A stretch of DNA of 23,452 nt from a virus: positions 1-23,452 of the IMG/VR virus record IMGVR_UViG_3300022696_000090; one strand, written 5' to 3'. The notes beneath the pieces were generated by a model, which was given only the letters and a program-made list of their open reading frames with translations, did not search any database and had not been told where the DNA came from. This document shows, one piece after another, positions 5,196-11,495 of the stretch (position 1 is the stretch's first letter; each line of letters opens with the position of its first letter). The translations under genes and the position numbers were made by a program.

Positions 5196-5642
5196 ATGAA
5201 AAAGGCCGAACTAGTCGAGGAGCTCGAGCAGGCACGAAAAAAGATCGCCGCGCTCGAGATCGAGCTGTCGAACCGGGAACACGACCGCGAAGACGACGTG
5301 ATCCCGGACACGACGTGGGCACAACTCCGAGCAGCGCTCGAGGGTCGGGCCGGCCTCGACGCCGACCACATGGACTTGGTCGGCGAGGCGGCCAAGGTCG
5401 TGACCGCGTATGACGCGATCCCGGACGGTGTGGAAGAGATCGCCGGGACCGTGTGGGCCTACACCGAAGGCGCGACCGACGAAGTGTGCGAGGAGGTGAC
5501 CGAAGCGTTCGAGCTGCTCCAGGCGTGGCGGGCGCACAATCTGGACGAGCTCGCTTCCGAGCTCTGGCGCTTGGGGCTGCTGAGGAACGGCATCTCGCTG
5601 TTTGAAGCGCTAGAATCCCTACTGTATAGCAGGTCAGCATGA
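5196..5642 (+). CDS. 148-aa protein with N-terminal coiled coil, unknown function
   Basis: Residues 1-32 (MKKAELVEELEQARKKIAAL and on) form a heptad-patterned coiled coil. The rest is acidic and helical (DLVGEAAKVVTAYDAI, EVCEEVTEAFELLQAW, LDELASELWRLGLLR). I do not recognise a family. It occupies the slot immediately after terL where a portal gene is normal, but is far too short and lacks portal features. It has its own extended -10 promoter and overlaps the next gene by four bases (ATGA), so it may form a toxin/antitoxin-like or regulatory pair with the ribbon-helix-helix protein downstream. That pairing is speculative. Confidence 0.7.
   Translation: MKKAELVEELEQARKKIAALEIELSNREHDREDDVIPDTTWAQLRAALEGRAGLDADHMDLVGEAAKVVTAYDAIPDGVEEIAGTVWAYTEGATDEVCEEVTEAFELLQAWRAHNLDELASELWRLGLLRNGISLFEALESLLYSRSA
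5602..5630 (+). promoter_or_regulatory. Promoter TTGAAG-N17-TATAGC for the small ribbon-helix-helix gene
   Basis: TTGAAG 5602-5607, 17 bp, TATAGC 5625-5630, with TG immediately before the -10. It lies inside the 3' end of the preceding gene and 8 nt before the next ATG (5639). The spacing matches the other leaderless-type promoters in this window. Confidence 0.5.
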
Positions 5643-5821
5643 GCGACCTGTACCGCGGAACCCGGAAGCACGTGCAGTTCAAGCTGCGCGGCGACCTTTA
5701 CGCGCTCATCGAGCGGACCTACCCGGGGCAGTCCGTGAACACCGCCGCGCGGGACCTGCTAGAGGAACTACTGCAGCGCGATCTCGACGCCGAGCGCGGC
5801 GAGCCTGTCTCGGATCTCTAG
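5639..5821 (+). CDS. 60-aa ribbon-helix-helix protein
   Basis: The pattern KHVQFKLRGDLYALIERTYPGQSVNTAARDLLEELLQRDLD (about residues 10-50) fits a ribbon-helix-helix fold. One basic/hydrophobic strand (VQFKL) is followed by two helices separated by the PGQSVN turn. Such proteins are dimeric repressors or antitoxins. It starts with an ATGA overlap on the upstream gene and has a promoter of its own. Its last 54 bases overlap the 3' end of the converging kinase-like gene on the other strand, with no terminator between them. It may act on the divergent promoters at 6498-6548, but this is only suggested by proximity. Confidence 0.65.
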   Translation: MSDLYRGTRKHVQFKLRGDLYALIERTYPGQSVNTAARDLLEELLQRDLDAERGEPVSDL

Positions 5822-6139
5822 CCAGATCTTGGCACAGCCCTTGCCCATGCGCGCCTGCCCGGGCGTGAGAGCGATCCACGGCTTCGAGAGCCAGATCACG
5901 CGGTCGCACGGTTTTGCGCCTGGGTGCAGCGCCATGAACTTGCGCAACGCGCGGACGGTAGCCGTTCCCTCGATGACCCACGGCCCAGGCTCGGTCATCC
6001 ACTCGTCCGCGACGATCCGAGAGCACTCGGACCAGTCCGCCTCGCCGATGAGGTCGTCGGTGTGCATGACCCGCCCGCCGAGCTTATCGGCGAGCGTGGT
6101 CTTTCCTACGCGAGGACCGCCGGCGATCACGACTCGCAC
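5768..6139 (-). CDS. P-loop kinase-like protein, 123 aa
   Basis: The N-terminus MRVVIAGGPRVGKTTLADKLG carries a Walker A motif GGPRVGKT at residues 7-14. HTDDLIG (about 26-32) sits where small kinases have their DD/DxD substrate motif, and PWVIEGTATVRALRK matches the lid-side helix of adenylate/shikimate-kinase-like folds. RVIWLSKPW provides a later core strand. It probably phosphorylates a small metabolite or nucleotide, but the substrate cannot be told. It is short, and the adenine-binding C-terminal helix looks abbreviated. The GTG start at 6139 overlaps the upstream gene's TAG (TAGTG), so it is the second gene of a minus-strand pair. It is convergent with, and overlaps, the 5639-5821 gene. 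Confidence 0.75.
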   Translation of the reverse strand: MRVVIAGGPRVGKTTLADKLGGRVMHTDDLIGEADWSECSRIVADEWMTEPGPWVIEGTATVRALRKFMALHPGAKPCDRVIWLSKPWIALTPGQARMGKGCAKIWLEIRDRLAALGVEIALQ

Positions 6140-6489
6140 TACGCATCCTCTTTAGAGGCGAGGAGATCGCATCGTTCAAGCTGCGTTTCATAGGCCTCGA
6201 CAAGCGTGGCCAACACTTCGATCCTGTCTTCGTGAGCCGCTTTTGGCTTCTCCCGGTTCATGCGCGCAAGTCGATCGATTTCCCGAAGGCTTCTTTCGTA
6301 CTCCTGCTCGTTCTTGATCGACGGCGCCCCCTCTTTAGGGGCGAGAGCACCCATGATGATCTGCCGGTACAGCTCCGCCCTTGTGATCCCCCGCACGAGT
6401 GCGGCGTCTACGGCGCGGTGGTGCACCTCCCACGGGACACGCGTGGACGCGATAGGTCGAGCTCCCTGGCCTGGTTTGTTGCGGTTCAT
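6139..6489 (-). CDS. Ribbon-helix-helix DNA-binding protein with acidic helical tail
   Basis: A 116-residue protein. Residues about 14-49 (STRVPWEVHHRAVDAALVRGITRAELYRQIIMGAL) match a ribbon-helix-helix: strand STRVPW, helix EVHHRAVDAALVRG, turn ITRAELYR, second helix. A helical tail follows (EYERSLREIDRLARM, EVLATLVEAYETQLE) and may mediate oligomerisation. The start ATG at 6489 lies 8 nt after a good -10 box, and only GAG stands in as ribosome binding site, so the mRNA is probably leaderless. It is the first gene of the minus-strand pair and is divergent from the head operon. It is a good candidate for a repressor of one or both promoters at 6498-6548. Confidence 0.75.
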   Translation of the reverse strand: MNRNKPGQGARPIASTRVPWEVHHRAVDAALVRGITRAELYRQIIMGALAPKEGAPSIKNEQEYERSLREIDRLARMNREKPKAAHEDRIEVLATLVEAYETQLERCDLLASKEDA

Positions 6490-6497
6490 ACGCTCAC

Positions 6498-6525
6498 AGA
6501 TTACACGGTGGCCCGGGACTTGCAA
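6498..6525 (-). promoter_or_regulatory. Minus-strand promoter TTGCAA-N16-TAATCT
   Basis: On the minus strand, TTGCAA (6525-6520), 16 bp, TAATCT (6503-6498), with TG directly before the -10. The ATG at 6489 follows after 8 nt. The -35 hexamer TTGCAA is its own reverse complement and also serves the plus-strand promoter at 6520-6548. Confidence 0.65.
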
Positions 6526-6548
6526 CATACCGGCCCGGCGAGTAGAAT
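6520..6548 (+). promoter_or_regulatory. Head-operon promoter TTGCAA-N17-TAGAAT, sharing its -35 with the divergent promoter
   Basis: TTGCAA 6520-6525, 17 bp, TAGAAT 6543-6548. The ATG at 6555 is 6 nt downstream, predicting a leaderless transcript. This is the only clear promoter ahead of the head genes, so it probably drives the capsid and neck operon. Polymerase cannot occupy both promoters at once if both use the same palindromic hexamer. Confidence 0.65.
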
Positions 6549-6554
6549 GCGCAC

Positions 6555-6764
6555 ATGCCCGATCCGTCCCTCGAGGAGCAGATCCAGAGCGTCCGCGAAG
6601 CCGTTGCTGAGCTGAGCGACGGCAAGTGGGACAAAGGCGATGCGAAGGCGATCGTTGTCCTGGCCGGCGCGCTCGCTGCGTTCCTCGCCCTCGGTCTCGA
6701 GGCCGCGCACATGGCAGGTTTGTTTGCTGACGATCCGGTCGAGGCGAGCACCGATGGTGGTTGA
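6555..6764 (+). CDS. 69-aa small membrane protein
   Basis: The N-terminus is an acidic amphipathic helix (LEEQIQSVREAVAELSDGKWDKGD). Residues about 32-54 (AIVVLAGALAAFLALGLEAAHMAGL) form one transmembrane segment, and a short acidic tail follows. This is the first gene of the head operon, beginning 6 nt after the -10 box. Coiled helix plus a single membrane segment occurs in XhlA-like holin accessories and other phage membrane proteins; a precise role cannot be assigned. The next small gene starts inside it, with an 11-base overlap. Confidence 0.65.
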   Translation: MPDPSLEEQIQSVREAVAELSDGKWDKGDAKAIVVLAGALAAFLALGLEAAHMAGLFADDPVEASTDGG

Positions 6765-6894
6765 CATCCTGGCTGTACCCGGCGCGCCGGGGCACGTGGA
6801 AGCGCGCAGAAACCGCTGGGCACGTCTCGCACGTCTCCGGGGTGCGGCGCGCAAACGCGCGATTGCGTCTCGGGTTCGGAGGGCGACGCAATGA
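6754..6894 (+). CDS. 46-aa arginine-rich protein
   Basis: The ATG at 6754 overlaps the upstream gene by 11 bases, and the TGA overlaps the protease gene ATG (ATGA at 6891), so the frame forms a continuous translational chain between two well-supported genes. The product is strongly basic: after MVVDILAVPGAPGHV it is dominated by arginine and alanine (EARRNRWARLARLRGAARKR and on). Such a short basic peptide could bind nucleic acid or be a capsid accessory. It could also serve merely to couple translation. No family is recognised. Confidence 0.5.
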   Translation: MVVDILAVPGAPGHVEARRNRWARLARLRGAARKRAIASRVRRATQ

Positions 6895-8108
6895 CGCGCG
6901 TCATGCGCATCGACCGGTTGTCGTGCGTTCTCGACTTCGACGCGCCAGCGCCGTCGCCGCAGGCGGCGAGTGCGCGATACACCGACGAGGGTTTCCTCGT
7001 GGTGGACGCGTATCTAGCGCGTGATGGCCTGCTCCAGTACTCCGACGGGACGCGCGTGTGGAACGAGTACCGGCCCGCGAGCGAGCTCGCTGCCGCCGCC
7101 GACTCGTTCCAGCACGCGCCGATCACGGACGACCATCCGCCGGAAATGGTAACGGCCGCGAACGCTAGTCAGTACGTGCGAGGCGTCGTTTTGAACGATG
7201 TCCGGACGGAAACGCTCGACGGTGTGACTTATCTCCGAGGGACGCTCCGGGTCATGGACGCGGCCCTAATCCAGAAGATCCACGACGGCCAGCGCGAACT
7301 CTCCATCGGTATGTGGAGTCGCGTCGAAGTCCGGGACGGTGTGTATCGCGGCGAGCGTTTCGACGCGGTACAAACCGACTGTGAGGGTAATCACCTCGCG
7401 TCGGTTCAACGAGGGCGTGCTGGTTCGTCCGTCCGCGTGTTTATGGACAATGCGCAGATCCCGGTCCATTATGGGGGGGCAATCACGATGGCAAAACCGA
7501 GCACCGATCCGCAACCCGAACGCCAGGACGAGGTAGGCGCGCCAGTCACGGAGGCGAAACTCGTCGGCCCCGACGGCCAAGAGATCATGGTCCCGACGTG
7601 GGTCGCTGCCGCGGTCGAGGAACTCCGCGAGATGCGCGAGAAGCAGGCCGCCGCTGAAGAGCCCGCTGAAGAGCCCGCTGAAGAGCCCGCTGAAGAGCCC
7701 GCTGAAGAGCCTGTCGAGCCCGCCGAGCCTGTCGAAGATGAAGACGAAGACGACGAAGAGATGAGCATGGACGAAATCAACCGACGAGTACGCCGGCGCG
7801 TCCGGCTGGAACGCCTTGCGCTGCGAGCTGACCTGGACGTCGACGCTATGGACGATGCAGGGGACGACGATCTCGCGCGCGCTTTCGTGGCGTCGGTCAT
7901 GCCACGCCACAAGGATCGCGCCGACAAAGCGGCCGGAGAGGTGCTTGATGCCCTCGTCGAGATCGCTTCGGCTGAGCTTGCCGCACGGCCTAAGCCCGAA
8001 GCGGCGAACCCGTTCGAGCGCCGGCGCAAGGTCGCCGATGCGGATGATGACCCTATCGCGGCAGCCGAAGTCCGCGCCATTGCCCGATCCCTCGGGCTGC
8101 AGGAGTAA
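6891..8108 (+). CDS. Prohead protease/scaffold fusion, DUF2213-like
   Basis: A 405-residue protein. Residues about 25-200 carry the DUF2213 pattern: ARYTDEGFLVVDAYLARDGLLQYSDG, VWNEYRPASEL, HAPITDDHPPEMV, RGVVLNDVRTE, YLRGTLRVMDAAL, GQRELSIGMWSRVEV. H and S of DDHPP and ELSIG are the likely catalytic residues. After about residue 205 it becomes a helical, acidic scaffold with an EEPA repeat (about 254-274) and a poly-acidic stretch, as expected for a scaffold clipped during maturation. A possible internal start at 7489 (ATGGCAAAACCG) would yield a separate scaffold protein. The ATGA overlap at 6891 couples it to the upstream gene. The decoration and capsid genes follow directly. Confidence 0.85.
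   Translation: MTRVMRIDRLSCVLDFDAPAPSPQAASARYTDEGFLVVDAYLARDGLLQYSDGTRVWNEYRPASELAAAADSFQHAPITDDHPPEMVTAANASQYVRGVVLNDVRTETLDGVTYLRGTLRVMDAALIQKIHDGQRELSIGMWSRVEVRDGVYRGERFDAVQTDCEGNHLASVQRGRAGSSVRVFMDNAQIPVHYGGAITMAKPSTDPQPERQDEVGAPVTEAKLVGPDGQEIMVPTWVAAAVEELREMREKQAAAEEPAEEPAEEPAEEPAEEPVEPAEPVEDEDEDDEEMSMDEINRRVRRRVRLERLALRADLDVDAMDDAGDDDLARAFVASVMPRHKDRADKAAGEVLDALVEIASAELAARPKPEAANPFERRRKVADADDDPIAAAEVRAIARSLGLQE
7653..7712 (+). repeat. 12-bp tandem repeat GCTGAAGAGCCC, five copies
   Basis: Five head-to-tail copies in frame encode (AEEP)5 in the scaffold region of the protease protein; the fifth ends in CCT. The copies are otherwise identical at the DNA level, which suggests recent slippage expansion. 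Confidence 0.95.
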
Positions 8109-8111
8109 GAG

Positions 8112-9290
8112 ATGCAGACCACGTATAACGCCGCGCACGCGACCGCAGTCGAGGGTACCGCCCTCGCCTGCCGACAGTCCCGACCGCTCACTCTGCCCCA
8201 GCTAGAGCAGATCTCGCTGGTCACCGTCACCGGCGGGAGCGAGACCGATGACCTGGTCATCACGTTCACCGATGACGTGACGTCGCAGTCCTACACTCTC
8301 ACCGCGACCGGTAGCGCGACCGAGGCGACGCTCCTGAGCAACGCTCAGGACGCCTTCGACGTGCACGATCAGCTGCCGATGCTGTTCGACCTTGCCGGCG
8401 AGGTATCCGGCGGGGACGTGCTCCTGACGTTCACCGCCAAGAACTCGAACCGGAGCTACAGCATCTCCGCTACCGGCGGTACCGCGGTCGCAGACCCGGT
8501 CGTGACGAACACCCAAGACCCCGGAGGGTCCGGTGTCGAGTTCGGTCGGTTCGTCCGTTTCGGCGACGAGGCCGGGACCTTCGACGCGCTCGCTAGCGAC
8601 ACCGCTGCGGACGACATCGCCGGCGTGTTGTTTCGGACCGACGGTAACCACTTCCGGTCGACCGACGGCGGCACCGCATCGAGCACCGACCGAGCCGAGC
8701 GGGGCAAAACCTACTCCATCATGGAGCAGGGTCGCTGCTACATGAAGGCCGAAGGCGCGATCGCCCGCGGTGACAAACTGTACGCCAGGCGAGCACTCAC
8801 TTCGAGCGCTGGCGCTGTCGGCCGGGTCCGTGCCACCCCGGCCGGCGGCGCTCAAGCCTCGACTCTCGGGCCCGTCGCAGACCAGCCGGAATACGGAGTC
8901 GCGTTCGAGATCCTCGACAGCTCCGGTGTTCGCCGACGGTTCGCCGCGAGCTACACCCCGACCGACGGCACCACCTCCGTTGCTGACGCCGTCGACGGGT
9001 TGTACGACGCGATCGTAGACCAGCTCGGTGCCGCCGATTCGGCCACCAACGGGTTCGGGATCACCGTGACCGAGTCCTCGACCCTGGTCACGCTCACGAC
9101 CGACGCCGGGTACGAGATCCTTAGCCTGGAATGTACGACGTGGGCCGACGACACCGAGGCCGCGACCGTCGCCGCCACCCTAGGCACCGCAGACGCCGAT
9201 GCCATCTACGTTGGCGATTTTGCCACGGCACAAGGCGCCGCGGCCGATGGCGAGCTCGTAATCGTCAAGATCCACATGGGAGCGCAGTAA
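8112..9290 (+). CDS. Capsid decoration/cement protein with two beta-rich insert domains
   Basis: A 392-residue protein between the protease/scaffold and the capsid gene, the normal position of a DUF2190-like cement protein. The cement-like core lies at about 140-255: GRFVRFGDEAGTFDAL, DDIAGVLFRTDG, YSIMEQGRCYMKAEGAIARGDKLYARR. On either side is a beta-strand/helix/beta-strand module, at residues about 34-133 (LVITFTDDVTSQSYTLTA, LLSNAQDAFDV, DVLLTFTAKNSN) and about 260-365 (YGVAFEILDSSGVRRRF, VADAVDGLYDAIVDQL, TLVTLTTDAGYEI). Related modules appear in the neck and sheath proteins. Family length is usually 110-150 residues, so this is much enlarged. It ends with a TAATG overlap on the capsid gene. 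Confidence 0.7.
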   Translation: MQTTYNAAHATAVEGTALACRQSRPLTLPQLEQISLVTVTGGSETDDLVITFTDDVTSQSYTLTATGSATEATLLSNAQDAFDVHDQLPMLFDLAGEVSGGDVLLTFTAKNSNRSYSISATGGTAVADPVVTNTQDPGGSGVEFGRFVRFGDEAGTFDALASDTAADDIAGVLFRTDGNHFRSTDGGTASSTDRAERGKTYSIMEQGRCYMKAEGAIARGDKLYARRALTSSAGAVGRVRATPAGGAQASTLGPVADQPEYGVAFEILDSSGVRRRFAASYTPTDGTTSVADAVDGLYDAIVDQLGAADSATNGFGITVTESSTLVTLTTDAGYEILSLECTTWADDTEAATVAATLGTADADAIYVGDFATAQGAAADGELVIVKIHMGAQ

Positions 9291-10372
9291 TGAACGAAAA
9301 GCACAAACGACTTCGCGACGCCTACGCCGACGTGTTCCCGAGCAAGCAGGCGGTGGAAGCTGTCCTGGACGCCGCGGGACGTCAGGGGCGCCTGGATTGG
9401 GAGCTCGCGCCGCTCATGGCCGAGCGTCTGCGGCACGTCTACCCGCAGATCATGGAGACGGTCTACCCCGAGCTGCTCGCAGCGAACGGCGGAGTCCTTC
9501 CCATCGATTCGAGCCCCAGCCCGGCGGATGAGACGTATCGGTACTACCTGATCGACCAGCAGGGCAAAGCCGACTGGATCGACGACGACGGCACTTTCGC
9601 GCCGTCTAACTCCGCGACGCTTCGTCAGTTTGACGGGCGCATGGCCGAGTTCGGTCACAAGTGGGATGTGACGATCTTCGATCTCGAACGCGCCGCCCAG
9701 CACCCGAGCATGAACCTCCAGGTCATGAAGGGCCGGATGGCGAAGCGGGCCCACGACGAGTGGAAAAACTGGGTGTGGCTGTTCGGCGACAAGAAGAAGG
9801 AGCTCGAAGGGCTCTGCAATAACCCCGACGTCGCTCACTTCCTTGCGCCGCTGAACGGGGGAGCGTCCAGCCGGCTGTGGGCCAACAAGACCGACGCCGA
9901 GATGATGGCGGACGTCGAGGAGCTGATCGATTCGATCCCCGACCGGACCAAGCGAGCCTACTTTGCGGCCACCGTGTTCATGCCGCTCAGCCTCGTGCAA
10001 GAGGCCAAGAGCCGCTACATCTCCGCCACCGCGTCCGGCAACGTCACGGTGTGGGACCGGATGCTCGCGCGGTACAGCGGCGACGAGACCGGCCAGATGC
10101 GGGTCGAGTTCAAGATCCTGAACGAGTGCGCCGCGGCCTTCCGCGTCGACCCGAAGACCGGGACCGACACCAGCGGGCTCGAGGGGGACTTCATGATGGC
10201 GCTACCTGCCGCGGACGCGTCGATGCTGGCGTTTGTCCAGGCTCGTCCGTTCTCGCAGCGGCCTCCGCAGGAGGAGGATCTCAAGATCAAAACGCTGACT
10301 CACGAGAAGATCGGCGGCTGTCGGTGCCAGATCCCGCAGGCCGTTTCGGTTATGCGCTTCGGCACTACCTGA
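9290..10372 (+). CDS. Major capsid protein, DUF2184-like
   Basis: A 360-residue protein. It has the HK97-fold pattern seen in DUF2184-type capsid proteins. AEFGHKWDVTIFDLERA leads into the spine-helix region. WLFGDKKKELEGLCNNPDVAHFLAP is the typical sentence for subunit self-recognition. WANKTDAEMMADVEELIDSIPDRTKRAYFAATVFMPLSLVQEA is the P-domain, and the segment before the C-terminus is a beta-rich A-domain. The start ATG at 9290 overlaps the upstream TAA (TAATG) with GGGAGCG as ribosome binding site. The next 118 bp are non-coding with strong inverted repeats, so the transcript may partly end here and give extra capsid mRNA. The family call rests on pattern and position. Confidence 0.85.
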   Translation: MNEKHKRLRDAYADVFPSKQAVEAVLDAAGRQGRLDWELAPLMAERLRHVYPQIMETVYPELLAANGGVLPIDSSPSPADETYRYYLIDQQGKADWIDDDGTFAPSNSATLRQFDGRMAEFGHKWDVTIFDLERAAQHPSMNLQVMKGRMAKRAHDEWKNWVWLFGDKKKELEGLCNNPDVAHFLAPLNGGASSRLWANKTDAEMMADVEELIDSIPDRTKRAYFAATVFMPLSLVQEAKSRYISATASGNVTVWDRMLARYSGDETGQMRVEFKILNECAAAFRVDPKTGTDTSGLEGDFMMALPAADASMLAFVQARPFSQRPPQEEDLKIKTLTHEKIGGCRCQIPQAVSVMRFGTT

Positions 10373-10382
10373 TCGACTAGAT

Positions 10383-10463
10383 ACCCACCCGACCCTGACG
10401 GGGCGGCGGCGGATCCTGTGACGCTCGGTTCTTGGGTGGGTTTGTTACGGGTGTGGGATCCGC
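10383..10463 (+). other. Interleaved inverted repeats after the capsid gene (possible terminator or pseudoknot)
   Basis: ACCCACCCGA (10383-10392) pairs with TTGGGTGGGT (10432-10441), with one G-U. GCGGATCC (10409-10416) pairs with GGATCCGC (10456-10463). The order is A-B-A'-B', which would permit an H-type pseudoknot. A small CCC-TGACG-GGG hairpin lies inside. TTGTT follows the first stem, so partial termination is plausible. The GGATCC core is self-complementary, so the second pairing is weaker evidence. Confidence 0.5.
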
Positions 10464-10490
10464 AGCCCTCCGATTTTTACGAGGCAGTGA

Positions 10491-10847
10491 ATGACCACCC
10501 AGAAGAAAAAACATCTCCTTGACCGGCTGGTTCTCAACACCGCCCGGCGCGTTGTGGAGTCGAGAGCCAGAAACAAGAACGTCCGCGAGGGCATGCCGCC
10601 GTCGTTCGACGTCGATCGATGCGTGACCGGACCCAACGACGTTTCGGATCCGCGGTTCCTTCGAGGTTTTCTCGACATGTCCGAGTGCATCGGCGGCGAC
10701 CGTGCTCTCAGCTACTGGACGCACCACGCCCCGGAGATCTGCGAATCGGCTCAGTCAATCCCAGGGCTGCGCCTGCTCGCCGAACTCGACGACGATCCCT
10801 CCCGTAAGGCGCTGGCGGAGGCCCGAATCGCCGTGCTTCAAAAATGA
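10491..10847 (+). CDS. 118-aa protein of unknown function in the head-neck cluster
   Basis: It starts at an ATG 6 nt after GAGG (10481-10484). It overlaps the DUF4054-like gene by four bases (ATGA). The N-terminus is basic (TTQKKKHLLDRLVLNTARRVVESRARNKN). A middle segment PSFDVDRCVTGPNDVSDPRFLRGFLDMSECIGG and a helical C-terminus (GLRLLAELDDDPSRKALAEARIAVL) follow. I do not recognise a family. Its position between capsid and connector suggests a virion or assembly role. It is the first gene after the structured gap. Confidence 0.65.
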   Translation: MTTQKKKHLLDRLVLNTARRVVESRARNKNVREGMPPSFDVDRCVTGPNDVSDPRFLRGFLDMSECIGGDRALSYWTHHAPEICESAQSIPGLRLLAELDDDPSRKALAEARIAVLQK

Positions 10848-11194
10848 GCTATGCATCCGACAGCGACCTGACGACGAGGATCCCGGCGACCGCAGACGCC
10901 ACCGAGGATCAACGGGCGTTAGCGCTGTTGGACGCACGAGCGGAGATCAACCTAGCTTCCTATGGTGACGCAGCGACCCGAGCACACGCGCTCGTCGCTG
11001 CGCACTACCTCGTCTTGTCCGGCGCGATCGCAGGCGGGGAGTCCGGGGTCGTGACGTCCGCGAAGGCGGGGGAGATCTCCGCGACCTACGGGGGCCGCTT
11101 TGACCGGGTCGACCCGCTGTACGCCAGCACGATCTACGGCCGTCAGTTTTTGCAGATCCGGGACTCTCTCGTGTCCCGACCGAAGGTCGGATGA
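10844..11194 (+). CDS. Head-tail connector, DUF4054-like
   Basis: A 116-residue helical protein. LLDARAEINLASYGDAATRAHALVAAHYLVLS (about 28-59) is the DUF4054 helical pair with the hydrophobic AHxL motif. SAKAGEISATYGGRFDRVDPLYASTIYGRQFLQI (about 71-104) matches the family's S-x(n)-T-x-YG-x-x-F loop. DUF4054 proteins sit next to the capsid gene in many phages and form the adaptor ring under the portal. It overlaps the upstream gene by ATGA and ends 1 bp before the next ATG (11196). The portal to which it should dock is not present in the window. Confidence 0.75.
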   Translation: MSYASDSDLTTRIPATADATEDQRALALLDARAEINLASYGDAATRAHALVAAHYLVLSGAIAGGESGVVTSAKAGEISATYGGRFDRVDPLYASTIYGRQFLQIRDSLVSRPKVG

Positions 11195-11195
11195 A

Positions 11196-11495
11196 ATGAA
11201 CCTCGGGCAGATCATCATCGACCGTTTGGAGAAGATCGACGCACGTGTTCGATCGATCGAAGTGAGCCTGACGAACCGGCTTACGTCTGTGGAGTCGAAG
11301 ATCGATCAGCTGGACAACCACGCGGCCGAGATCCGCGAGCTAGACGGCCGCATCGAAACGCTGGAAGAGGCCAGGGCCGAACGCCGCGGAGCCGTGGCGG
11401 AGGCAGTCAAAGCAAAAAAGAGCGCCTGGGGGGCCATGGCGGCCGCCCTAACGAGTGTTGTGTATCAGATCTTCGATTGGTTGGCGTTGCGATGA
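11196..11495 (+). CDS. XhlA-like coiled-coil protein with C-terminal membrane segment
   Basis: A 99-residue protein. Residues 5-60 form a long heptad coiled coil (RLEKIDARVRSIEVSL, ESKIDQLDNHAAEI, RIETLEEARAER). The C-terminus AWGAMAAALTSVVYQIFDWLALR (about 76-98) is a single transmembrane helix. This architecture matches XhlA/hemolysin-like phage proteins that help a holin. Finding it inside the connector gene cluster is unusual for a lysis gene, so it could also be a membrane-facing virion protein. The start at 11196 overlaps nothing and follows the previous TGA by one base. Its TGA overlaps the next ATG pair. Confidence 0.65.
   Translation: MNLGQIIIDRLEKIDARVRSIEVSLTNRLTSVESKIDQLDNHAAEIRELDGRIETLEEARAERRGAVAEAVKAKKSAWGAMAAALTSVVYQIFDWLALR

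Noticed and set aside
3896-5413. 505-codon plus-strand frame across terL and the next gene
   Set aside because: It is out of frame with the complete terminase motifs, arginine-rich and crosses two real gene boundaries. A GC-rich frame shadow.
9131-9289. Upstream extension of the capsid gene
   Set aside because: The extra 53 codons overlap the decoration gene and are arginine-rich. The TAATG at 9288 and the fold start at 9290 fit better.
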